Source of the DNA: Alternaria dauci | Taxonomy: Eukaryota; Ascomycota; Dothideomycetes; Pleosporales; Pleosporaceae | DNA: 64,000 nt | Assembly (NCBI RefSeq): GCF_042100115.1 | Contig: NC_091274.1 | Span: 186,001-250,000 of the forward strand | Direction: 5' to 3' | Part shown: positions 32,667 to 42,893 of the stretch, piece by piece | Position numbering within the stretch: position 1 is the stretch's first letter | Layout: the number at the start of each line of letters is the position of its first letter | Made by a program: the position numbers and the translations under genes | The notes under the pieces: generated by a model | Told to the model about the DNA's origin: nothing | What the model saw: only the letters and a program-made list of their open reading frames with translations | The model's database searches: none

Positions 32667-33707
32667 ATGCCACAGTCCAACGCGCAATATCGCTGCATTG
32701 GCAAGGGCTTTTGCGGTAGTGTCTGGACTCTTGAAACCCCCCAAAACCAGGACGACAGGCGGATTGCCATCAAGCGCGAAGATGGCGGACCTGGCCGCTC
32801 CGTAACGAACGATTACAACATGCATCTTCGCATTCTCCACAGCGCATCTCAACAGCCACCATCCATGCCGCTGTCAATACCTTCCTGCCACAATCTCATC
32901 CAACCCGACGATACCTGGTGGCTATCAAATCTCCATCACTTCCCGTCCGGCTACACTGCTTGCAGAGCGCTCATCTCAGAACGCATCCCCAAGATCCCTA
33001 GGCCTATCAGCGACAAGATCGTAGACCTCTTCTGCGCCGGCAACGCCCCACTATCCACTTTCGTCAAAGGCAACCCAGACGACAACGCATGCCTGATACG
33101 ACCATATCTAGGACACCGCCGCCGCCACAGACAAGAAGGACAAAGCAATTCGCGCTTCCAGCGCTTCAGTCTGCGCAACGTTCCTCTACACATTGACCAA
33201 ATGGAAGCCTTGGGTCTGGACTCCAAAGCATACGCGGAGACCATGGCAGAGGCCCTCGCACTGATGCACTGGGGCGCGGAGATTGATGCAAACGATGTCG
33301 AATTCGTGCTAGCACCTCCGCGAAGCGAGCATACGCAGTCAATGGTCTTCCAGTCCGACTACATGGGTACACACTGCATGTGGATTCTCGATTTCGACTG
33401 CTGTCGGCCGATGAGCATGGACGTAGAGGGGGTTGAGCAGGCCTGCGCGGCATTTTTCAGGAACGATCCGTTTTATCCCAGGCCGGGGACTGGAGAGACG
33501 GCTGACGAGGAGCTGTGGGCTGTTTTCAAGCGAAGATTTCTTGAATCTAGTTATAGGTTTCTGAGCACAGAAAAGCAGCATTTATGGAACCTTGTAGATA
33601 GGCTGATGGGTAGGATTGAAGAGGAGGCGCGGTCAAGATCAGGTAACAGGGAATCTGGAGCTTCTCAGGGAACTAATCAGTTAGCACGTACTACGTCCCA
33701 TGCGTAG
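32667..33707 (+). CDS. DUF3669 protein (kinase-like fold remnant)
   Basis: An intronless frame of 346 residues. The N-terminal IGKGFCGSVW resembles a kinase glycine-rich loop and IAIKRED the lysine strand. The C-terminal half carries the ascomycete DUF3669 signature: FSLRNVPLHIDQMEALGL, YAETMAEALALMHWGAEID, NDVEFVLAPP, WILDFDCCRPMSMD and AAFFRNDPFYPRPG. WILDFDCCRP corresponds in position to a DFG-like element, but the catalytic HRD motif is not visible, so phosphotransfer is uncertain. DUF3669 proteins are expanded in filamentous ascomycetes and their role is unknown. The last 25 residues are low complexity. Confidence 0.85.
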   Translation: MPQSNAQYRCIGKGFCGSVWTLETPQNQDDRRIAIKREDGGPGRSVTNDYNMHLRILHSASQQPPSMPLSIPSCHNLIQPDDTWWLSNLHHFPSGYTACRALISERIPKIPRPISDKIVDLFCAGNAPLSTFVKGNPDDNACLIRPYLGHRRRHRQEGQSNSRFQRFSLRNVPLHIDQMEALGLDSKAYAETMAEALALMHWGAEIDANDVEFVLAPPRSEHTQSMVFQSDYMGTHCMWILDFDCCRPMSMDVEGVEQACAAFFRNDPFYPRPGTGETADEELWAVFKRRFLESSYRFLSTEKQHLWNLVDRLMGRIEEEARSRSGNRESGASQGTNQLARTTSHA

Positions 33708-34624
33708 TAAGAATATACGAGACAGTTGCTTGGTTCGAGACTACGTCTTGGTATGCTCGCTCCCTATTGTAGACTAAAGCCCGGTTTCGCGAAAACAAAG
33801 GTTCAGCGAGATCGAATTGCGAAAAGCATACAACAGCTGGGACTCGCTAGTGGTCACCTACCTAATTAGCAATCCGCCAGTACATTGCTTGTATATATCT
33901 GAGCGGATAGGAGCCTTGTTGTTACCCGTTCTAATACTGTAAAGACCGCTAAATCATCTGTTTCTAGTATCGCGCAACCCGTAGCAAGTCATTGTAGAAA
34001 GGAGAAGGATCTACTTGCGTTACGTACACTCCAGGCTGAGCAGCAGATCATCCTGAAATAGTGTAGCGCAGATAAATAATCTACATAAGCCATAATCAGG
34101 GGCTGACATCAACCTACTAGCCTTGACAGTAAACCGCTCTACTAATTGTAGCAATACGGCCTGCTCACTAATCGTTGCCTCCACGAAGCAAGAGGCGTGA
34201 TACCACCAGCATAATAGGCGCCATGATCGCCTAATACAGAAAGCAGCCAACCAGAACGTGTGGTCAGCCTCATAAACTCTAGCTCTTCAGATGTAGATTA
34301 CTCGTCGGTCTACACTATGTACACCAAGCCGCCATACCGAGCTCGCCTCTCTACATCCTCAACACTACTACAACGGGATACAGGGGACTTACAGAGACGT
34401 TTGCGATCCAGGCTAGACATTAATAGATTGGATCATGAGGCTCTACAAGAATTCACAGCGCACTTACACAGCAGACAGAAAACACTCATCACGCAACGAG
34501 AACCAAAAATTTAGGCAGACGTCGACCAAGACGGTTATTCCTTTCTATGATCCCTTCATCGACTCTACACCCATCTACTGCTGCCATTACGTCTACTCCG
34601 CTACATCTTTCGTCCTTCTTACTC
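33708..34624. other. gene-free, TpA-rich stretch
   Basis: No gene is supported. The sequence from about 33880 to 34250 is rich in TA dinucleotides and stop codons in all plus frames, with patches that look formerly coding; see the mobile-element entry. Confidence 0.5.
33880..34510 (+). mobile_element. possible RIP-decayed transposon relic
   Basis: Plus-strand patches read like the charged, coiled tail of a pogo/Fot1-type transposase (for example a KEKDLLALRTLQAEQQ-like segment near 34000 and a later RLDHEALQEFTAHLHS segment near 34420), separated by many TAA/TAG codons. No terminal inverted repeat or target-site duplication was found by eye. The call is a guess from texture. Confidence 0.2.
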
Positions 34625-35777
34625 TTAAGCGTAGACATATTTGATTGTGATGCGGGGAACGCACATAGCCTCGTATGGCTGGGGAGCAGTGAAGGGAGCA
34701 ACGTAAACTGGAGATGTAGGGGCAGCAGGAAGAGCGGCGACACTGGAGGATGCAGCAACACTGGGGGAAGCAACACTAGAGAAAGCGGCAGCGCCAGAGT
34801 GAGCAGCAGCGCCAGAGGCAGCAGCAGCGCCAGAGGCAGCAGCAGCGCCAGAGGCAGCAGCAGTGCCAGAGGAAGCAGCAACACTGGAGGAAGCGGCAAC
34901 ACTGGATGACGCAGCAACGCTTGAAGATGCAACAGCGGCCACGCCAACAGAAGAGGCCTCGACAGAAGAAGAAGAAGCGCTGGGCGTAGGTGTGGGAGCG
35001 GCACACAGAGGAGCGGCTTCATTGAACTTGTTAACGGCCCAGGTCGAGGCTTCGTCGGTGTACAGCTCAAAGTAGCTCAAGTGCTTCTCGACGTTATCGC
35101 CGTTGGCGCAGATCGGGTCTCCCTTGGCACAGAAAGAGCGCAGGACGGGTGCGTATCGGTTCAGGCGCGCAAGAGAGTCGGCGCTGCGACCGTTCTTCTG
35201 TAGATCAGAGCCGTCAAGAACGTTGTATGGCTGGTTAGCCACGTGCATGACATCGCCCCAGAGGAGAGCAGCAGCAACTAAGTCACCACGTTAGCGGAGT
35301 TCACGGTTCGAGTGTGGCATGTCAAGAATACTTACTAGCATTACCAGGAGCCGAGGTAGGGTCTAGTCCAGTGGTGATTTGGGAGCATCCACCAGGTCCA
35401 GCAAGGACATCTCCGGTAATCCAGGCACCCTGAGAGAAGCCGTTGAGGATGAGGTGCGTGCAAGGGCACTTCTTGTTGAAAGCGGTGATCTGGGATAGAC
35501 CGTTGCGGACTCCCTCGCCAATTTGTTTGCAGTAGTCGCCGCCCTTCGGGAACACAATCTCAATGTAGTCGCAGGTCTTGCCCTCAGCCCTCAGTTTGGC
35601 GCACGTAGCGTCGGCGAAGGGGAATGTACGCCAGTCATGGTACGGCGCATTGTTACCACGGGCCATGAAGATGACGGCATCGGCGCAGGGAGCGTCGAGC
35701 TTGGGGGCTGGGTCTTGAGCGACGGCGACGGCGGCGATAGCGCTGAGCGCGAGAACGTTGCGGATGATGGAAGACAT
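34625..35777 (-). CDS. cutinase (CE5) with long Ala/Ser-rich C-terminal tail
   Basis: Exons 35777-35336 and 35277-34625, with a 58-nt intron (GTAAGT, CTTAG, phase 1), give 364 residues. A signal peptide covers about residues 1-20 (MSSIIRNVLALSAIAAVAVA). The CE5 triad is visible: Ser115 in NGFSQGAW, Asp201 in KGDPICANGD and His213 in VEKHLSYF, with paired cysteines at PCADAV, ATCAKL, TCDY, CSQI, FCAKGD and ICANGD. Cutinases hydrolyse cutin esters of the plant cuticle; some CE5 members are acetylxylan esterases. Residues about 240-335 are an Ala/Ser tail built from near-perfect repeats, then a short hydrophobic end (PRITIKYVYA). The tail could be a glycosylated linker or wall anchor; there is no binding module. 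Confidence 0.9.
34800..34871 (-). repeat. four-unit 18-bp tandem repeat in cutinase tail
   Basis: Units of 18 bp (plus-strand GCAGCAGCAGCGCCAGAG, with single changes) end at 34817, 34835, 34853 and 34871. They encode SGAAAA-type hexapeptides. Flanking sequence carries a related 15-bp unit encoding SSVAA. Both unit sizes keep the frame. Confidence 0.85.
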
Positions 35778-37216
35778 TATTAAGGATTAAAGAGTGTAGT
35801 ATTAATCGGTCGATAAAAAGCGAGTGTACTGGTTAGGTTGCGAGGTTGGAAGACCTGTGAGAAGAGAGAAAGACCTATTGGCCTCGGGGAAACAGTTTAA
35901 TAGGAGAGTTCATTGTGCATCACAGCCGAAGTCAGTGTCGAGTCGGCTCGATTCCGCAGAAACGGGCGGAAAAGGGTAGTGTAGATACGAGTTGGATCCC
36001 TTTTTGGGTGAGCTAGGTATCTATCTTGGGTCGTGCGCTAGCAGGAGCGCGGACAAACGTCGTATTATCGAGATTGACGCTGACAATAGGGTCTTGGAGG
36101 ATGGCTCAGGGGCCGTATGTCCCCTTGATGGATACCGTCAGGCTCTGCCATCTTTGCGAAATGGGTAAAGGGGACATGTGAGACGTTGCTTTCGAGGTTT
36201 GCATCAAAGCTATTTTTTAGCTCATGGGACGGGATCAAACAAGAACCAAGAATAATGCTAGCGTGCGTGTCAATGCTTGATCGATTCTGCATGCGCAAAG
36301 TTATACGCCATAGAGATTACACCCCGTGTCTGACCCCTGAGCTTATCTCAGATAAGACTTCGTGCACGTCCCCTCGACCGACCCAAAACGTCTTAGCTCT
36401 TACCGGAACTCTTCGTGGCTGCCGTGCCTCATGCCAGACATTTGACAATCTAGATGCACTTCACTTGTTAGATACAGTCGAGCTTGCCTCTCGTACTCAT
36501 CTATCTCTCAAGCTTGTCGTACATTGGTGCAATCAGCACCACTTACAGCACTATGAATACAGGCGGTGCCTAAGCGAGCACATAAGCGTGCGCATGATTG
36601 AAGATACTTTGTTGCTTCAAAGGCTGTTAAAAGCTGTAAACGAGATTCAGGTGGAGGGGTGGCACAGCCGCAACGGTTGGAATAGTCCGATTACCGCGCA
36701 CCGCAGCAAACAACCCGTAAACAGTACCTCGATATCTACTTAATCCGACAAGAGAAACTGATTTCCAGTGTGCTGTGGTCGTATGTGACATGAGCCGGAT
36801 TTTATAGAAACATATCCTCATCCCTGTCACCCAGAATCTTTGAGAAGGCTCACACTGGTGGAGCAGCCTTCTCATTCAAGTCGGTGAGCTACGTACATCT
36901 CCTGAGAAGCTCAAGCGTAACAGCCGCAATGATTTTCCAGATGACTCTTAGTGCTCTCGTTTCTAAATATCGGAATCTGGTTGTCGTTTCGGTGGAGCAA
37001 TGGTGCCCTGCAGGCGGGGTAACCTTAGCGTGGCTGCTTCTGGTTAGTACGGTTTACAACAATCTCACGCAACAAACAACCTCGGAACCGCACGAGTGCA
37101 CTCTCTCTCCAGTACCATCACATATAGAAGAGCACTCATCAGTAAGCTACGTATTATTTATCCTTGATCGTCCGGAGACCAGTGTGAGCATCCACGTCAA
37201 GCAGACTCATAGCGAG
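35778..37216. other. gene-free stretch between divergent genes
   Basis: About 1.4 kb between the cutinase start and the Pol-domain gene. Frames here are short, lack ATG starts or domains, and none is supported. The Pol-domain gene's frame is open upstream of its chosen ATG to about 36884. Confidence 0.5.
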
Positions 37217-38220
37217 ATGAATCCGGATAACAATGCACCCTTGTGTCGCGACTGGGTCTTTCTCAATAATGCCAACGTACAGTAAGTGCGCTGCAACTGG
37301 TTCTGGACTTTGATCATTGACACTAGATTCTCAGCGTTGCAAAGGACCGGGGCTGGTTCAAAACGTACACGCCCTTCACATCAACTATCGATGGCTCGCC
37401 CTTCGTCGGCTCGGGCAACCACAGTCCCGTACTAGGAATTGGCACTGTCGAGATCCCTACGAAGCGCTCGCCCAATGCTTCAGGTGTATCTTCTCATGGA
37501 TCTCTCCTTCTTCACGATGTCTTGCACGTTCCTAATTTCATCTGCAACATCATCGGACAACCACTTATGTTTACAGACGGTTACTACCCTACACTCCAAC
37601 TTGGTAAAAGGTCTCGCGGGACTATCAAGGATGGCCAGGGCAGGAGTGTTGCCTACTTTGACCCCGGAAGTCCACTGCTGGCGATCAAAGTGCGCTCTTT
37701 GCCAGACGGGCCAAAACTTGGTCCGCACGCTCTTAAGAAGGACAGCCTATATGTGTTAGGCTGTCGATGGGATGACGCTGAGCATCGAAGATGGATAGAG
37801 TTCAAAGCTAGCAACTCACTTTCCACTCCGGCGCAAAACAATGCGCCCTACACGGCCGAGGAAACTGCGTTCCTCAAGAAGAATTATCGCTCCGAGTTCC
37901 ATTTCTTAACCGAGCACGGGCTCAAGATCCACTCAGAGGAAGACCGCGAGGAGGGCCCGGCTATCCTACGTGCCATCATGCGTGCGGAAGATATGTCCGA
38001 GGATGAAGATTCCGAGGGCGAAGAGGGTGATTCTGACGAGTTTGACTTGGAAGGCCATCAGGCAGACTATAACTTTACCGAGCGCCAGCTTGACTGGATC
38101 CAAAAGTACTATCGTAATTCGGAGCAGTTTATGATCTCTTACGGACTCAAGTTTTATGACGACGAGGATCTTGAGGAGGCCAAGGCGATTGTGGAAGCTA
38201 TGATGAATGAAGATGATTGA
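37217..38220 (+). CDS. protein with copia-type Pol beta-barrel domain (probably domesticated)
   Basis: Exons 37217-37281 and 37335-38220, with a 53-nt intron (GTAAGT, CTCAG, phase 2), give 316 residues. The junction restores NVHVAKDRGWF. Residues about 10-110 match the beta-barrel domain found in copia/TNT1 polyproteins next to the protease: CRDWVFLNNAN, GWFKTYTPF, VLGIGTVEIPTKRSP, LLHDVLHVPNFICNIIG. No integrase, reverse transcriptase or LTR lies nearby and the gene has a normal intron, so this is a cellular gene made from, or parallel to, a retroelement piece. The C-terminal 110 residues hold two similar segments (YTAEETAFLKKNYRSEFHFL and FTERQLDWIQKYYRNSEQFM) around a very acidic stretch (EDEDSEGEEGDSDE). 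Function unknown. Confidence 0.7.
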
Positions 38221-38593
38221 ACTTATGCCGAACTATTGCTTAGTCCTCGAGACAATGGAGACTGAAGGCACTGTATATATCATTTCTTCTCTGATTGCTT
38301 GGATGGTACGTCTCAATCAACTATCCATACCCAACGAAGTGAGTCCAGAGCGTACGAGAACACATGAGCTGACTTGCTCAGCTACTCAAGCTCGGCAGCG
38401 TCCATCGGTCTTCTGGAATTTAAGATACCCTGATCCTGTCCAGTGTCTTGTCACCATTTCCCAAGACCGTGTCCAGCATAATGCGCTGTATATGCCAGAC
38501 CATTTGACGACATCCACATCACTATTACCCAAACAGCAGACGAGCTCAAGAAAAGGGCGCATTTCAGACTGTCATTTCTTCTGCTTTCTACAA
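38221..38593. other. gap between convergent genes
   Basis: 3' flanks of the Pol-domain gene and the eight-cysteine secreted protein gene. Nothing else is seen. Confidence 0.5.
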
Positions 38594-38969
38594 CTAGTTT
38601 GGGTTGCATTGTGCGCCATCGAGGCCCGATGTCGCAAAACTTCTGCAACAATTGGCAAACGCATTCGACGTCACTGCCTGTGTGCTCCCTGCATCAACCA
38701 CACAGTCATTATGGTCGTCGAAGAATTGGCCAACGAGTGTTCCTCGACCGGGGATGCTAACACCCCTCGAGCAGCAAGTAAATGTTACGCCAGCAATATC
38801 GACATCAGAGCCCCCTGTGCATTTGCACCAGTATGATGGCGACTGGATACATGGAGGATGTGGTTAGTTTATGCTTACAGAGAAGGCACGGGAAGGAGGA
38901 GAATTTTGACTGACGTACCTGGGCTGCTGCCGTGATAGCGAGGCAAGAGATAGCCAGATGGAACTTCAT
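38594..38969 (-). CDS. small eight-cysteine secreted protein
   Basis: Exons 38969-38919 and 38842-38594, with a 76-nt intron (GTACGT, TCCAG, phase 0), give 99 residues. Exon 1 is essentially the signal peptide (MKFHLAISCLAITAAAQ). The mature 82 residues have eight cysteines in the order C-C-CC-C-CC-C (Cys23, 25, 40, 41, 64, 82, 83, 96), about 10% of residues, with no transmembrane or known domain. The pattern recalls hydrophobins, which have C-CC-C-C-CC-C, but one cysteine lies on the wrong side of the first pair, and the chain is not very hydrophobic. Effector-like or surface-active roles are both possible. The gene is missed if introns are ignored. Confidence 0.75.
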
Positions 38970-40121
38970 CGTGCAGAGTGTGTGATCGGTATATCGGGGT
39001 TGCAAAGGAAGATAAAGAGTGTAGTCAAGATTCAAGATGAAAGGCTTTTGTTGTCAGAACAGTAACAAAGGATTGTGGGGAGTGCTATAAGAGAAGTGCC
39101 TGTGTACTTATACCTGTTCGTCTGCAGAGAAAATAGACAGCAGGCCTACTATGGCAAGATCCAAGACCACAGCCCCTACTCTAACTAATGCCATGCCATT
39201 GATATCTTTTTCTAACACCAAATACGGTATCGCTCGATCGCTACGAGAAGTTGATTAGATATCTACAGAGTATACAGACAGCACCCTCGTTCACTTGCTC
39301 ATGTTGCCGCGGATCAGCTGGATGCCGATACCCTAGCAAGTCACACAACCACATCGACGTGCAGTTCGCCGTTCTGGCACTGCTACCATTGCTGATTGAG
39401 CCCATTTCCAAATCTTCCTTCTACGTTAGTGATCTGTTTGAGATGTACTAAACCATTCGTTGGTAAATATTATTGAAATTTTGGAAGTCTTCTCCCATGT
39501 CGTTGTTTTGCGCAGGTACCAGGTCAAGGCAATTGCGGCCCGCAATCGTCCAGTAATCTGCCGAGCGGCGAAGTGCATGCTGCCAGTCAGTGCATACGAA
39601 GCCAGGATGAACATAGTTGTAGTTGCACCCAAGTACGCAACTAATCATAACCTACTCGTCGTCAGCAGGACCCGTAGCTTCACCGACAGCCAAAAAAAAA
39701 TTAGGCCGAGATCAAGTTGACCCTGCGCCGTGGTGAAGCAACTGCTCGTAATCTCAGCCAATCTCAGAATTTGCAACTTTTCCAGCACCTAGACGGCCTC
39801 GCGGTCGATGATACCGCCGGCGCTATAATGGTGGACTGGGCGCATTCCGCGATTGTTATCGGAATCGTCAGATTTCCGGAGGTGATTGATGCCGACTGGA
39901 CAGTATTAACGTTGGAAGAAGCCTCAGTGCGGTACATCAGCGTGGGCAGGTGACAGTGACGATGGAAATGCGAGATCAATCTTAGAAGCAAGAAGTAAAC
40001 TTGCATAGATAATTCCGACTGTGTCATGCAATCTGTTCATGTTTGAATATATCTTGACAGCAATCAGAGGAGGTATATCACCAGTATGAAAAGTGTTGTT
40101 CTTGATGTATCTTTCCTCCAC
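38970..40121. other. gene-free stretch
   Basis: 5' flank of the eight-cysteine protein gene and 3' flank of the disrupted HET gene. A minus-strand frame at 39448-39648 has four cysteines and a protein-like look but no ATG or signal peptide could be linked to it. Confidence 0.45.
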
Positions 40122-41734
40122 TTACTGGAACGCAAACAATTGGGGCTTTTGGCCGATTATTAAACCTCCCTCCTGTATCATGTCTTCCCTATAACAGTCC
40201 CCAAGCAGTTCATAGCGTTGTCCAACAGGTCTAACCACGAATGGAACAGCACATCCCGCAAGAAAACATATGCGATCAGTCGGCTTTGTGTCCACAGGTA
40301 CCCAGGCTAAATCCCTTTTCTTTGTAACGCAGAACTTCCGACCCGCTGATAGCTCATAGAATTTGCTTTCGTATATCATGTCCTGACTGCCTTGTTCATT
40401 GTGACCTCGCAGAAGGCTAGGGTAATAATGTGCCTCTTCCGCCAAGGTTTCAAACGCACTGAATAATGTCTGAAACCCCCTCATGTAGTTCTTAGCTGCT
40501 GTAGCTGTTTTCTCGGGAAGCACGCCAAATGCCATTGCGCGGCAAAACCTTCCAAAGCGGATGTTCTCATCTGAAGGTGGAAGCATCCATATAGCTACCA
40601 GATAGCACATGTACATCCAATTCAACATAGCACTGGCCGCAGTCTGGGTGTCTGCGTTAGTTTTGAACGGCGTTGCCCAGACCTGATCCATATATGGCCT
40701 CGAATTGATGATAATCTCAGGCTCGTCTTCGATAATCCCCGATATGGACAATATCTATAGAGTTAGGTTTTAGTAAAAGAGGCTAAGAAGAAGACCCACC
40801 TTGTCTTTGACATCAGCGTGATGACAATGTTGTTTGAAAGTTGCAGTGCCCGTATAGAAGCGCGTTAAGGGAACGAAATTGAATCCAATGGGCTTCCAGT
40901 CCGGCACCCAGCTCGGTAGCTGTGATGATTGTGCAGAGCGAAATTTGCAAGCTAGAAACCTGCTGACTCGCTGCAAGTCGTTCCTGTCAGTCTGGGGCTC
41001 TGACGCCTGAAACGTCTCTCCAGCCCATGTTGTCGTAGGAACTGCTATGCTGAGGGCCTTTGTTGCAATTTCTGTATAGACTCGCGCTTCGCCCTTGTTA
41101 TAATCGACCATATCCATGTCTACTGCCGTTTTTGTTGACAAGAGTGCGAAAAATCGGTCTCGAGGATCTGTGGCTTCAAGTTGCTGGCTCCTGCACCATA
41201 GATCTAAGATCCGAATGCCATCTTCCCCTCCCATTCTACGACCAGATTGATCCACTCCCAGAGCTGAAAGTCTCAAGATAGCTCTTCTGGTATCATCAGA
41301 TCAACTGCAGCTGCATCGTAGCGTTCCTGTTCTCCAAGCCAGAATATGACATTTGCAGCGCGCTTATAAATGCATCTCATCATAGCCACCTGGACGCTCT
41401 TCTCTTCATTGTCACGTTGGTTGATGCAGATAGCGTCTACCCAAAGCAGGCAATCAAACCGCTTTCTTCGTAGTTGCTTCAAGACCCCCCAAAGATTGCG
41501 TGTGATTTGCACCTTATGCCCGTTGCAGTTAATCTCACATGGCGGAATGACATCGCCCCAGACATATGAGAGCGCGGCGAATTGCGTATCTGAATCGAGT
41601 TCAAAGGTTTCGAGAGTAATATTGATGCCTTCCTCACCGGTTCCCGATTGGATGCGTAATAAGCGGATGGCTCGTGGGTGCGGAAGCAGCGAGTACAACG
41701 GGGCATCCAGCAATTTGACGCTGCTCTGATTCAT
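40122..41734 (-). pseudogene. disrupted HET domain gene
   Basis: From the ATG at 41734 the HET core starts normally: FAALSYVWGD, ITRNLWGVLKQLRR, LLWVDAICINQRDNEEKSVQV and AANVIFWLGE. The frame then stops (TGA at 41273-41275), and homology resumes in another frame just after it (ATDPRDRFFALLS onward to about 40800). A 45-nt intron (40799-40755) joins the last exon, 40754-40122. The segment that normally holds the R-x-W-x-x-QE end of the HET domain is absent, so part of the domain was deleted with a frame change. I found no GT-AG pair that would repair the join. HET proteins control incompatibility cell death; this copy should be inactive or truncated at 153 residues. A different splice solution is possible. 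Confidence 0.7.
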
Positions 41735-42893
41735 ATTGTGTGTGCGTTCTCGAAGGAGAACACTAGGTTGCAGCTCTAGAAGATGGTCGACTATTTGAGT
41801 TGGTATACCTAGGTAGCGAGGCAGTCGGTGAACTGACCGGATTACTCGTAGGCGAAGTGGCGTTCCTCCACGCGACGAATCCTGGTACTTAATTCGCCTA
41901 TCAAGATCTCAACAGAATCCTTTGTGCATGCAGGTGTCAATACGCAAGATGCACACCTGAGTTTTGATGCGATGTGAGTTGTCTGTTGATTAACAGAGGA
42001 CCATCTCACAACTGAACTGCAACTTTACCTCGTCATTAGACCACTACCCACCGCCCAGCATCCTTTTACTTGCGAATGCTCTCATTTGAAGGCACCTGTT
42101 GGTCCAGATCATTGGGAATAAATGAATTTGTGATTAAATCCAGCTGATTCTTTCGCACACATGGAGAGCAGCTCCCTGCGAGGCCACTTACTAACCTTGG
42201 AAGGCATACCTAGTGCATGGTACAGGGATGAATCGATCTGGCGACGTCAACATCCGCTTTTGCGGGAGACATGCTGCGAAGAATGAACACAATGGCCATC
42301 TTTAGGTGTTCTCGGGGGGCTGGACCTTCAAGAACTTGTCGGACCGCCAAATGTCTTTCGTGGTGTCAGCGTGTTCGGCCCTTGTTCAGCCACAACTGCG
42401 AAATGAGCCGGCTTGGTCGATAACGTCGGATCCACAAACAGGACGTTGTACGAAACCTTCGATCAATAATTTCTCGGCTTCAGGCATCTCAAAGCAAGAA
42501 CAGAAAGCAAAAACTGCGGTGTTAAGACCAATAGGCCTCTACGTTTTGCCGAGTGTAGACATTCTCCGGAGTAAACCGGACATAAGCGGACCTAGCGGTC
42601 TCAAGACATCATTCCGCAAAGGAACACGACGTAACACCGTTCAATTCACAAGTGTCTATACTGCTTGAACTCACCGGCGGTCAACATTTGTGCCGTCTTA
42701 TGGAGCTTCTCGGTATCGCTCTCGGGCTTGAGGCTGTTCGTAGGGAGCGTGGGCCAACATGCTGTTGGTATCAGATAGAACCATTACTATATAAGAGAGA
42801 GGAACACAATACTGTTTAACTCCCATCATCCTATCCATCCTATTCATACCACTGCTTCTTCGCTCGGCAATCAAGAACTCTTCGTATTCAACA
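41735..42893. other. gene-free stretch between two broken genes
   Basis: 5' flanks of the divergent disrupted HET gene and the interrupted oxidoreductase gene. No further gene is supported. Confidence 0.5.

Noticed and set aside
33725..33760. GGTTCGAGAC-like string resembling a tRNA B box
   Set aside because: No matching A box, acceptor stem or cloverleaf could be drawn around it.
39448..39648. Minus-strand frame with four cysteines and a secreted-protein look
   Set aside because: It starts without ATG and no upstream exon with a signal peptide could be joined to it by plausible splice sites.
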